NCBI GenBank assembly: GCA_023565505.1
Contig: JAIMBI010000008.1
Coordinates: 1-64,000, forward strand
From: Actinomycetes bacterium
GTDB taxonomy: Bacteria > Bacillota > Sulfobacillia > Sulfobacillales > JAIMBI01
Length of the DNA: 64,000 nucleotides
Reading direction: 5' to 3'
Made by a program: the position numbers and the translations under genes. The first letter of the stretch is position 1. Every line of letters starts with the position of its first letter. Positions 1 through 7,138 of the stretch are shown here, one piece after another. Under the pieces are notes generated by a model. That model did no database searches and was not told the origin of the DNA. It was given only the letters and a program-made list of their open reading frames with translations.

Positions 1-28
1 TATTGGTGTCGGATTTCGTCAGGGGTGG

Positions 29-76
29 GTCAATTTTATTCCGGCGATCTGGATCATTTTAATTCCGGCGCTAACA
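29..76 (+). mobile_element. IS21-type terminal repeat (end of an element lying left of the window)
   Basis: Two imperfect copies of one motif occur in tandem: GTCAATTTTATTCCGGCG at 29-46 and GATCATTTTAATTCCGGCG at 52-70, followed by CTAACA. Tandem 'GGTCAATTTT-A-CTCCGGCG' motifs of this form are typical of the end downstream of istB in IS21-family elements. The same layout and orientation recurs at 2024-2070 after an istA/istB remnant. The body of this first element would therefore lie left of base 1. I inferred the family from the motif; no transposase is visible on the left. Confidence 0.5.
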
Positions 77-817
77 CCGGCGCCGCCTGCTGCAACACCG
101 GTCGGGCGACACTCAGCGGATCCGGCAGCAACCCTGTGACCCATGCCCACGCAATGGTTCGAGTAACCCAGACCTCCCGCCCGTCAGGGTCCACCCAGCG
201 CCCCGCCAGGACCGTCTCCTGCTCCGCCCAGCGGCCCGCGTCCGCCAGGTGCGGCCAGGCCGTGTCATCGACCACGTCCCGCTCCACGCACCCCCCCGGA
301 GCCACGCGTCCGCCCACTCCGCCTCGCAGGTTGCCACACGGCCCACCCAGGTCACCGGATCGGGCTCCTGCTCCGGATCGTCCCACCATCGACTCAATGC
401 CTCGTCGTCCCCAGGACGCCCCGGCCGCGATCGCTCCGCGTCTGGCGCCTCGGCGCCCCGCTCCACGTCGCCGCTCCCCGTCGCGGCCGGGCGTTCGGCC
501 GTCGGCGTGTCCGGCTTCGGCACTCCCGCCCGCCGGGGGGCCGCCGCCGGGCCGGGGCTCTGCTGGTCGGCGGAGGAAAGGGATTCCCCACATTCGTCCG
601 CACCTGTCTCAGGAGCCGGTCCAGGCATCCACCGCGTCGGGCAGCGGGGTCCACTGTCCACCCGGGCGGCACCGGCCGGCCCCGCCGGTACCACGTCGCC
701 CTGCTCATCCCCAACGCGGTCCACGGCGCCGTCCGCGAGATCGTGTTGGTTACAGGGATTACACAGCGTCACGGCAAAGCCATAATAGGCTTGGAATCGG
801 GCAAAGATCTCGGTCAA
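54..817 (-). pseudogene. decayed coding region of unknown function with a helix-turn-helix motif
   Basis: Reading the minus strand from 817 down to 54, coherent protein-like text passes through all three frames. It starts with an aromatic N-terminus (FARFQAYYGF, then CNPCNQHD at about 740-800). Next comes a helix-turn-helix-like piece (TALGMSRATWYRRGRP, about 665-715), a Pro/Ala/Glu-rich linker, and a Trp-rich C-terminal part ending in VLAPELK. At least three frame changes separate the pieces, so it is not translatable as one protein. The last codons run into the IS21-type terminal repeat, which suggests the element truncated or replaced the original end. The text 'SRATWYRR' recalls helix-turn-helix segments in plasmid or phage DNA-binding proteins. 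I do not recognise the family. Confidence 0.4.
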
Positions 818-1459
818 CCGTGCGCCACGCGTTTGTACCGCCCCCGGTGATTGCCGATTGGGCCGCCTTCAATGCGGACCTCCTCCAGCAGAGTGCCGCC
901 CGCCAGGCGCGGAAGCCCTACAAAAAAAGGGATGCCGTTGGCGACGCTCTGGGCGGAGGACCGCGCGGCGTGTCTGGCCTTACCGTGCGTCCCCTGTTGC
1001 CCCAGTGCGCTACACCCGGGTGCGGAACCGATGGCTACGGGAAATTCTGCTTGAGCGGGGTCCACTGGTACTCCACTGCCCCCGAATATGCCGGCCAGAA
1101 GGTGTTGGGTGGCCATCGGTGCCCATACGGCCGTCCCCCTGACCCCCGCTGGGCGCCCGATCCCCACCCATGCCCGCCAGTTCGGGACCACCCGCACGGA
1201 TTCGGTCGATGTGGCCTTGGACCAGGCCTCACGGACCGAACGGAAAGAGGCCCTGCATGCCTTAGCCGAGTGTACCGACCGCTTCAGGTTTGACCATGCA
1301 GTACGGGCGCTGGAAGCGGCGCTGGCGCAAGCGTGGCTTGCCTATGGCAATATCCTGGTCCTCGCCACCCAGATGGCCTTGGGGCCCCAACCCCCGGCGG
1401 CGGGCCCGGATTTGACGGTCTATGACCAGCTGTTGCCGCAAAGGGGGACGCTCCAATGA
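815..1459 (+). pseudogene. istA: IS21-family transposase IstA, C-terminal remnant, frameshifted
   Basis: Pieces typical of the IstA C-terminal half appear in order on the plus strand but in different frames. They are RHAFVPPPVIADWAAFNADL, then ARKPYKK, AEDRAACLALPCVP, VHWYSTAPEYAGQKVL, PIPTHARQFG, and a C-terminal end finishing in VYDQLLPQRGTLQ. The HWYS-PPEYAGQ-VL block and the following HARQFG block are hallmarks of IS21 IstA proteins. The catalytic DDE core and N-terminal half are missing, since they would lie where an unrelated minus-strand decayed gene sits. The last piece (1088-1459) overlaps the next ORF by ATGA, the usual istA/istB arrangement. It cannot make a working transposase. 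Confidence 0.7.
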
Positions 1460-1671
1460 GCCGCCGTCCGACCAAACCCCGCCCGGTGCCGGACCGAACC
1501 CGCCTCGCGGAGCTCCTGCGCCGCTTAGTGCTCAATCAAACCGCCTTGACGAGGGCTCTGAAAAACCCCCTCGCTGACGACGTTCCGAGGCGTCCATCCG
1601 AAAGGAATGCAGCCAGCGAGCGTTTACGGGCCTTTTGGCTTGAGCAAAGGGGGTTGTTGGGTTCGCCGTAG
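1456..1671 (+). pseudogene. istB: probable istB remnant (IS21 helper ATPase), N-terminal part only
   Basis: A 71-codon frame starts at the ATGA overlap with the istA remnant, exactly where istB begins in IS21 elements. It has a charged helical sequence (RTRLAELLRRLVLNQ) but stops before any Walker A motif. Further along the plus strand, around 1860-1950, the fragment LWRSYEILHRRYANSP is reminiscent of the IstB segment near its Walker B region. The assignment rests mainly on position and on this short resemblance. The stretch 1672-2023 otherwise holds nothing I can read as a gene. Confidence 0.4.
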
Positions 1672-2023
1672 CGGACGACAACGACAGAGTGTTTGTGATC
1701 GTTGACGAGGAGAGCTACCGGCGTGATTTCGGGGCGAGTTTGTTAACATCCCTCTACGATTCTTTGCCGGACATCGCCCCCCCGTCGTCGTGCTCCCGCA
1801 GCGCGACCGCGAGGCACGGGGCTCAATGGGTCTGCAGGTTGAGTTGCTACAGTGAGATGACCACGGCAGACGATCACGGGCGAAAAGCCTTGCGACTCTG
1901 GCGCAGCTACGAAATCTTGCATAGGCGTTATGCGAACTCGCCCCCTCGGATGCCGGCATGCTCGGCATTCTGGCGGTGACGGGGTTCTATTGCATGAAGT
2001 CGATGCGTACTTGAGTGTCAAAC

Positions 2024-2070
2024 GTCACTTAATTCCACCACCCTGGTGTCAGGTAATTCCTCCCCCTGAC
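2024..2070 (+). mobile_element. second IS21-type terminal repeat
   Basis: GTCACTTAATTCCACC followed by GTCAGGTAATTCCTCC gives two tandem degenerate copies of the motif seen at 29-76, in the same orientation. It sits directly downstream of the istA/istB remnant, so it probably marks the right end of that element. The same-orientation spacing from the first motif suggests two IS21-type copies were inserted in tandem. Confidence 0.45.
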
Positions 2071-2102
2071 TCCCGGGTGGCGTCGGAGGGACGCCGGCGT
2101 CC

Positions 2103-2122
2103 CCGGCCGATGCATCGGCCGG
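2103..2122. repeat. perfect 20-bp palindrome
   Basis: CCGGCCGATGCATCGGCCGG is its own reverse complement over 20 bases. It lies in non-coding sequence about 35 bases beyond the IS21-type end. A dimeric DNA-binding protein site or a recombination site is possible. Confidence 0.8.
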
Positions 2123-2289
2123 AGCGTTGAGGGACGTGGTGGGCGAGCCGGCCGCCGACGCCGCGAGGGCGGCCGCGGCGACACGGTGCCGCCGGATTCC
2201 GCTTAGACAGCGGCGCCGCCGCGTGGTATCCTGGTCCCCCCACAGGCGGCGTCACACTCTCACCGTGGCGCCAAGGGCCGTTGCGAGAG

Positions 2290-2379
2290 GCGCGGCCGGC
2301 TCCCTCCCCGCTTGGGGAGGCAGGGCCCTCCAGACTACGATAGGTGTTGCCTGGAGGGCCGCCAACGAGCCGGCTGCGC
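2290..2379 (+). ncRNA. candidate structured RNA element (three-way junction)
   Basis: An outer stem of 12 pairs joins 2290-2301 (GCGCGGCCGGCT) to 2368-2379 (AGCCGGCTGCGC), with one position that would be G-U in RNA. Inside it sit two hairpins. The first has 7 pairs with a GCTT loop (2303-2309 with 2314-2320). The second has 10 perfect pairs (2324-2333 with 2351-2360) around a 17-base loop. The wobble pair hints at an RNA rather than a DNA function on the plus strand. GC-rich DNA produces hairpins easily, so this is a candidate only. Confidence 0.3.
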
Positions 2380-2516
2380 CGTTGACGTTTCTTCCCGGCT
2401 GTCGCTGTCCCCCACGTTGTTCGGTCGCGCTCCCCGTGTGCCTGTCGGTCGGTTTCCGCCTCTCCCCGCGGGCCAGCGCGAGAGCGCCTGTGTCCGTTTG
2501 GGTCGGGCCCCTGAAC

Positions 2517-2532
2517 CGCAACACGTGTTGCG
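2517..2532. repeat. perfect 16-bp palindrome
   Basis: CGCAACACGTGTTGCG reads the same on both strands and is followed directly by a smaller palindrome, GTAC. It is locally AT-richer than its surroundings, in a stretch without genes. It may be a protein-binding or cruciform site. Confidence 0.7.
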
Positions 2533-2739
2533 TACGTATGCCGATTGCCCGTCCCGCCCCACCGGGTACTTTGTGCCATGGTCCGCCTGGGAGGCCCGCG
2601 GCTGCGCGCGGCTGGCGCGGCCCGCTGGGGCTCCCTCTGAGCCAAAAAGAGGAGGCCTTGCGATGAGGCTCGGCCTGCAACGCGTTTAAGAGCGGTCCGT
2701 GGGGCGAGTTCCCTTGCCGGGCCGTCTTCGGCTGATATC

Positions 2740-3021
2740 ATGACGCCGCCAAGACGGCGGCGATCCGACATGGCGCGGCGCATTCCGATGCTCTTCCGCG
2801 ACGCCGAAAGGGACCGGCTCCGGCGGGTGGCGCCACGCTACCGAGTGTCGCCGGCGGCCGTCGTGGGCGACGCTGTCCACCGTGACCTGCTGGCTGTCGA
2901 GCGCCCCGGCCGCGCCACGTTGCATGCAAGGACCTGGGCGGTCGTGGGCGTGTTCGCCTCGGGGAGCGCGGACGGATCGGCGGCGCACGATCGCCACCTC
3001 TCCGATGCGTGCCAAACGTGA
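2740..3021 (+). CDS. VapB/RHH-like antitoxin remnant
   Basis: A 93-codon frame contains FRDAERDRLRRVAPRYRVSP, a ribbon-helix-helix-like start, followed by AAVVGDAVHRDLLAVE and a tail VVGVFASGSADGSAAHDRHL. That tail resembles the toxin-neutralising end of CopG/RHH antitoxins (pattern V-VGVFASG-D-SE-HD-YL). The stop overlaps the start of a PIN-domain-like toxin remnant (GTGA at 3018-3021), the usual antitoxin-toxin coupling. The frame is open, but its partner is clearly broken, and the N-terminal MTPPRRRRSD extension may be spurious. It may still be translatable. Whether it is expressed is unknown. Confidence 0.55.
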   Translation: MTPPRRRRSDMARRIPMLFRDAERDRLRRVAPRYRVSPAAVVGDAVHRDLLAVERPGRATLHARTWAVVGVFASGSADGSAAHDRHLSDACQT

Positions 3022-3330
3022 CTGTGTTGGTCGACGCCAGCCCGGTACACCGTGGTCGATGCCGATGATGCCCATCATGCTGACGCCCCGGCCGCGGGGC
3101 AACGCCTCGCCGCCGCGAGCGCCACCGTGGTTACGCACCACGACGTGCTCGGCGCAACGATCGCCCTAGTACAGCACCGCCTGGGATGGCTGCCGTTCGC
3201 GCCCTAGTCGACGCGGTGCGGCCGCTGCTGACCGTGGTCTGGGTCACCGCCCCCTTGCATGATGAGGCCCTGGCGGCCCCCGTGCGCCGCCCAGCCACGC
3301 CGGCATTCGGCCGCCGTCCGGCGCGCGTCG
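3018..3330 (+). pseudogene. VapC-like PIN-domain toxin, frameshifted
   Basis: From the GTG at 3018 the text VTVLVDASPVH begins a PIN domain with its first catalytic Asp. It then breaks at about 3051. It continues in the next frame as TVVDADDAHHADA and QRLAAASATVVTHHDVL, then ALVQHRLGW. After a second break at about 3188 it resumes as AAVRALVDAVRPLLTVVWVT and LHDEALAA. This order matches PIN toxins of VapBC type. Two frame changes and loss of the C-terminal third (no DWVSF-like motif found) make it non-functional. Confidence 0.65.
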
Positions 3331-3758
3331 GATTGCCGGGCCGTCCCCCTGCCCCCGTCGGCTTCGGGGCGCTTTCCCCCGGTCCAGTACCCGGCCGGTT
3401 ACGCGGACGCGTTGGTCAATGCGGGCATCCACGATGGCGGTCAAGGAGAGTGGCCCCCGGCGTCTTGCGGGGAATCGGGCCCTCGACCCGCGCGTTGCCG
3501 GAAGGGAAGGCCACGGGGCCGCGCCGGTGCGTCGACCCGTCGTCCCCTCGTTCCGGTCGGGCCCGCCGTCGGAACCGAGCCCACCCCACTTCCCCATCGC
3601 GCCGCGACCAACACGACGCCACCCTCGCTCCGAAGCACCCCCGCGCGGATACCTCCGGCCCGCGGCCTCCCGCGCCGGCCCTCGGGGAGAATGGGTCGCG
3701 GCCGGGACATCCGGCGTACCCCACCCCGCCGACGGCGGCGGGTCACCTCAACCCAGGC
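3331..3758. other. stretch without a recognisable gene
   Basis: Between the toxin remnant and sigK there are long open frames on both strands, but their translations are low-complexity Arg/Pro/Gly text with no family resemblance. I see nothing else here apart from a possible sigK promoter at its right edge. Confidence 0.5.
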
Positions 3759-3786
3759 ACCAATCCGGTCGGTCCCTCATAGGCTG
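3759..3786 (+). promoter_or_regulatory. possible sigma-K-type promoter upstream of sigK
   Basis: AC at 3759-3760 lies 17 bases before CATA at 3778-3781, followed by GGCTGA. This fits the loose sigma-K pattern of AC in the -35 region and CATA-N3-TA in the -10 region, with one mismatch (TG for TA). The site lies 56 bases upstream of the sigK start. In Bacillus sigK is partly self-transcribed, so such a site would make sense. The consensus is short, so a chance match is quite possible. Confidence 0.3.
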
Positions 3787-3841
3787 ATAGTCCCGGCACC
3801 CTGCCGGCCGGAGTCCCATTCTGCGGAGGAGGCCGTTCCCC

Positions 3842-4594
3842 ATGGGTTTCACGGTGCTGCTGGCTGCGCTTGCCGCCCTGCTCCCCGTCTGGCGCCTGCT
3901 CGCCGGCTACGTCGGCGGCAATGCCTTCCCGCAACCGCTCTCGCCCGAGGAAGAGCAGGCGGCTCTCGAGGCCCTGCGGGCCGGCTCCGTCGAGGCCCGC
4001 GCCCGCCTCATCGAGCACAACCTGCGGCTGGTCGCCCACGTCGCCAAGAAGTTCGAGACCCACACCGACGATGTCGACGACCTCATCTCCATCGGCACCG
4101 TCGGCCTCATCAAGGCCGTGGACAGCTTTGACCCCGCCAAGGGCGTGCGGCTCGCGACCTACGCCGCCCGATGCATCGAGAACGAGATTCTCATGTACTT
4201 CCGGTATCAGAAGAAGTCCCGGGGCGAGGTCAGCCTCTACGACGCCATCGGCGTCGACCGGGAAGGCAACGAGATCACGCTGCTCGATGTCCTGGGATCC
4301 GACCCCGAGGTGGTTCCCGACCAGGTGGCGACCCAGATCCAGTTGGAATCGCTCCAGGGATACCTGGGGTCCCTGGATCCCAAGGAGCGCCTCGTCGTCG
4401 AGACCCGCTTCGGCATCGGCACGGACCGCCGCCGGACGCAGCGGGAAGTCGCGCGCGCCTTGGGCATCTCCCGGTCCTACGTGTCCCGCATCGAGAAGCG
4501 GGCGGTCCAGAAACTGCTGCGGGAGATCGATCCCGACGCCGTCACCGCCTGCCGCAAACAAGCCGAAGGGGCCGGGCCGACGTCGGGCCCCTGA
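3842..4594 (+). CDS. sigK: RNA polymerase sporulation sigma factor SigK precursor
   Basis: A 250-residue sigma-70-family protein, close in length and sequence to pro-sigma-K. A hydrophobic pro-sequence occupies residues 1-22, followed by YVGGNAFPQPLS, which matches the region just after the SpoIVFB cleavage site in Bacillus. Region 2 contains LIEHNLRLVAHVAKKFE, DLISIGTVGLIKAVDSFD and ATYAARCIENEILMYFR. Region 4 is the helix-turn-helix TQREVARALGISRSYVSRIE. The protein directs late mother-cell transcription during spore formation and is activated by removal of the pro-sequence. The gene is uninterrupted, so there is no skin-type element. It stands alone, convergent with the chemoreceptor gene. 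It is the strongest evidence here for a spore-forming lineage. Confidence 0.93.
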   Translation: MGFTVLLAALAALLPVWRLLAGYVGGNAFPQPLSPEEEQAALEALRAGSVEARARLIEHNLRLVAHVAKKFETHTDDVDDLISIGTVGLIKAVDSFDPAKGVRLATYAARCIENEILMYFRYQKKSRGEVSLYDAIGVDREGNEITLLDVLGSDPEVVPDQVATQIQLESLQGYLGSLDPKERLVVETRFGIGTDRRRTQREVARALGISRSYVSRIEKRAVQKLLREIDPDAVTACRKQAEGAGPTSGP

Positions 4595-4646
4595 GCCGCC
4601 GCTAAGGGCGGCGAGCGAAGGCTGCCCCGACGCCTCGGCCCGTCTC

Positions 4647-6197
4647 CTATTTCCAGGCCACCATGACGGCGCCCCATCGGTCGTCGCCCACGTAGACGGG
4701 GTAGGACAGCAGCGTCATCACCGTGACATTGTTGCGGATGTATGTCTGCACCAGCGGCGGAACGGGCCGATCCGGTCGGCGGAGGCTCACCCCCCGTGCC
4801 GCGAAGTCGTCCCGCGTGAGGTTGTTCGGCAGCCAGGCAACCGTCTCGCCCAACCCAACCCGGCCGCCCCGCACCCAGGAGGGGTGGGGCAACAGCCGCT
4901 TGAGCCGGTTGCGGTCGTCCTCGGCGGGATCCCCCGTGAGCGGAGGCCGGTCGACCGCCGCGCAAGCGACCACGTATCCGTTCAGGTCCACCACGCTGAA
5001 CAGGATCCAGTCTTCCCGCCTGATGTATTCGTCCATGAGGGGAAGCAAGTCCGACTCCACCGTCCCGTCGTAGGGGACGGCGAATTTCTGAGGATCCAGC
5101 CGCCCCAGCCGTTCCACCCGCGAGACGTCGAAATACCGTGCCAGCCGGCGAATCGCGGCCCCTTCGTACGGGACGTACGGACCCAAGCGCAACAAGTCCT
5201 GCCGCGCGACGCGCCCCGCCGCGACCGCCTGCTCCAGCACCGCCTCCACGTCCCGCGCCGCCTGGGCCGCCTCCCGGCGCGCCTTCGGCACCCAGCCGTC
5301 GTACTCGTAGGGCCCGAGGGCTTGGTAGCCCTGCTCCATCGCCAAAGCGGTCTTCTGAACCTCCTGCGAGATCTGCTCCACCTGCCCGGCAACCTCCCGG
5401 AAATGCCGGGTCAGCGCGTCGAAGGTCCCGCGGAACCGAGTCATGTGCTGCTTCTGTTGTTCGCCCAACCGGGCCGTCTCGCTGATTTGGCCGGCCGCAT
5501 CGGCGATCACCCGTTCGATGGCGGCGAAGGAATGGTGGGACTGGGTGACGACCTCGCCGAGCGTGACGATGGCGTCGCCCACGCGGTCGGTCACCGTCCG
5601 GGCCTGGCCGAGCTGCCGCATCACCGCGTCGAGGTCCCGGGCGATGTCCTGGGCCTGGGCCCGGGCTTGGTCGGCCAGGCGCCGGATCTCTTCCGCCAGG
5701 ACGGCGAAACTGCGTCCGTGCTCGCCCGCGCGGGCCGCCTCGATGGACGCATTCAGCGCCAGCAGGTTGGTGGTGTTGGCGATGTCCTCGATGACCGCGC
5801 TGAACTTAAGGATCTGCCGGGTCTGGTCGTCCAACAGCCCCATGGTCTCCCGAATCTGCCCAATCGCCCCCTCGGCCTGCTCGGCGTAGACCCGCGACGT
5901 GTCAGCGAGCCGTCCCACCGCCCTCGTCTCCGCCTCGACTTCCTCCACGTGGGCTGCGACCGTGGCCAGCCGCTCGGCCATCCCCGCCACGCCCTCCAGG
6001 GCATCCTCCACCGTACGGTCCGCCGCCTCCACCTGGCTCCGGAGTTCGCCGACCACCGCGGCCACGCGGCCCAAGTCCCGCTGGTTGGTGGCCGCCTGGG
6101 TCGCGACGTCGTGCATGACGCCCTCGAGCTCGGAGAACGTCTGCCGCACGCCGTCCGGCACGGCCACCGCGTCGGTCGCAATCCGCCCCGTCTCCAT
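4647..6197 (-). CDS. soluble methyl-accepting chemotaxis protein
   Basis: A 516-residue chemoreceptor without membrane segments or signal peptide. The N-terminal half is the cytoplasmic signalling coiled coil, with the hairpin tip NTTNLLALNASIEAARAGEH and GRSFAVLAEEIRRLADQAR, the CheW/CheA-binding region. The C-terminal 160 residues form a sensor-like domain containing FSVVDLNGYVVACA, LTGD, and TYIRNNVTVMTLLSYPVYV near the end. This pattern recurs in C-terminal domains of many cytosolic receptors. It probably senses an intracellular signal and drives a CheA kinase encoded elsewhere. ATG at 6197 was chosen over the adjacent GTG at 6200, with GAGGTG upstream. No che or flagellar genes are nearby. 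Confidence 0.85.
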   Translation of the reverse strand: METGRIATDAVAVPDGVRQTFSELEGVMHDVATQAATNQRDLGRVAAVVGELRSQVEAADRTVEDALEGVAGMAERLATVAAHVEEVEAETRAVGRLADTSRVYAEQAEGAIGQIRETMGLLDDQTRQILKFSAVIEDIANTTNLLALNASIEAARAGEHGRSFAVLAEEIRRLADQARAQAQDIARDLDAVMRQLGQARTVTDRVGDAIVTLGEVVTQSHHSFAAIERVIADAAGQISETARLGEQQKQHMTRFRGTFDALTRHFREVAGQVEQISQEVQKTALAMEQGYQALGPYEYDGWVPKARREAAQAARDVEAVLEQAVAAGRVARQDLLRLGPYVPYEGAAIRRLARYFDVSRVERLGRLDPQKFAVPYDGTVESDLLPLMDEYIRREDWILFSVVDLNGYVVACAAVDRPPLTGDPAEDDRNRLKRLLPHPSWVRGGRVGLGETVAWLPNNLTRDDFAARGVSLRRPDRPVPPLVQTYIRNNVTVMTLLSYPVYVGDDRWGAVMVAWK

Positions 6198-6200
6198 CAC

Positions 6201-6703
6201 CCGGGTTCACCTCGCCGTCTCCGCCGATTCCCCTCGGGTCCCCATCCGCCCGTGCGCGATGCAAGGCGCCTGGACGACGTCGTGCGGACCGGGCCGGGAG
6301 CGCCGCCGAGGAGCCGGCCGCGGTCCATCCGGACCAAACACCACCCGAGGCGCCCGTGGCGATCGATGGCCTGCTTTCGGAATATGCCCTTACGTTCCTG
6401 CTTTTCGGGCCCCGATTTTGTCGCGCAACGTGCGCGGAGCCCCGATGCCCCCCGCCGGGGTGCGCACGACCCGGCGGCGATCCCACGGGCGCCTGCGGTG
6501 GGGCAGGAACCAGTCCGGCCGACCGCGGGGGGTACCGGCGCCGGAGCCTGTCGGTGGGGCCGGTCCCGGGCGCGGGCCCCGGGCGTCGGGCGGACCCTTC
6601 GAACGGTTGGGCCACGCCGTCGGGCGGCAGGCGCTCTTCGCTCCACCCCGGCAAGTGGCCTCGAGGGGTCGACCAAGGACACGCCACGTGTCCCGGGAGC
6701 GGA
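6201..6703. other. stretch without a recognisable gene
   Basis: About 500 bases upstream of the chemoreceptor. Translations in all frames are Arg/Gly/Pro-rich without family resemblance. The chemoreceptor promoter should be in this stretch, but I cannot point to clear -35 and -10 boxes. Confidence 0.4.
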
Positions 6704-7060
6704 TCACGTCGTCGTTCCGGTTCCCGGCGCTCGCCCGATGCCGGCGGAGCCCCGGCCCGCGGGCATGCCGGGGTCCCCGCCGTCGGCGAGGCAGACGAGC
6801 GGCACGCCCCGGCGGGTCGCCCGTTCATGCAGCCGCCGGGCCTTGCGCCCGCACCAGACCCCGGTCCCGCCGAACCCGGTGCGGTTCTCCGCCGGCGCCA
6901 CCGTCGGCCGCCCGTCGAGGGCCGCGGGGCCCACGACCAAGCCGTCTGCCGGAGCCGGGTGGGGGTCCGGGGTCGACCGCCTCGCCCAGGATCCCCGGGG
7001 CGCGAACAGGGTCCGTATCCCGAGCCACGCGGTCCGTACCCCAGCCGTCGACCGGCCGCC
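6704..7060 (-). pseudogene. carboxyltransferase fragment (acyl-CoA carboxylase beta-type), decayed
   Basis: On the minus strand, VVGPAALDGRPTVAPAENRT is followed by GFGGTGVWCGRKARRLHERA and TRRGVPLVCLADGGDPGMP. This resembles the carboxyltransferase signature in which a glycine-rich 'DFTVFGG' strand is followed by a Lys/Arg-rich helix and 'GVPLV-LVDGGGARM'. Just upstream, in another frame, are pieces such as APGILGEAVDPG. No full domain can be assembled and the flanks are unreadable. It lies directly downstream of an intact carboxyltransferase of the same superfamily, so it may be a decayed second subunit or paralogue. Confidence 0.45.
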
Positions 7061-7138
7061 CGTCTGCCGCCGGTCCGCATCGGCCGGCGAGTCGTCCCTA
7101 TCCGCCCGGCGGCTACCCCCCGCCCCGCTCGTGAGGCC

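Larger units (their letters stand above)
2071..2739. other. non-coding, palindrome-rich stretch
   Basis: About 670 bases with no recognisable gene on either strand. All frames give arginine/proline/glycine-rich text typical of translated GC-rich non-coding DNA. It contains a perfect 20-base palindrome (2103-2122), a predicted three-way-junction fold (2290-2379), a perfect 16-base palindrome (2517-2532) and several shorter hairpins towards 2640-2700. It could be a decayed element, a structured RNA or a replication or recombination site. I cannot name it. Confidence 0.5.

Noticed and set aside
728-812. Inverted piece of IstA (FARFQAYYGFAVTLCNPC) joined to the istA C-terminus
   Set aside because: The text resembles the IS21 segment before 'NGVGYVRR', but it continues into HTH-like text unlike IstA, so it fits better as the start of the separate decayed minus-strand gene.
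1743-2021. Minus-strand open frame of 92 codons
   Set aside because: No family resemblance; it lies antisense to the istB region of a decayed element.
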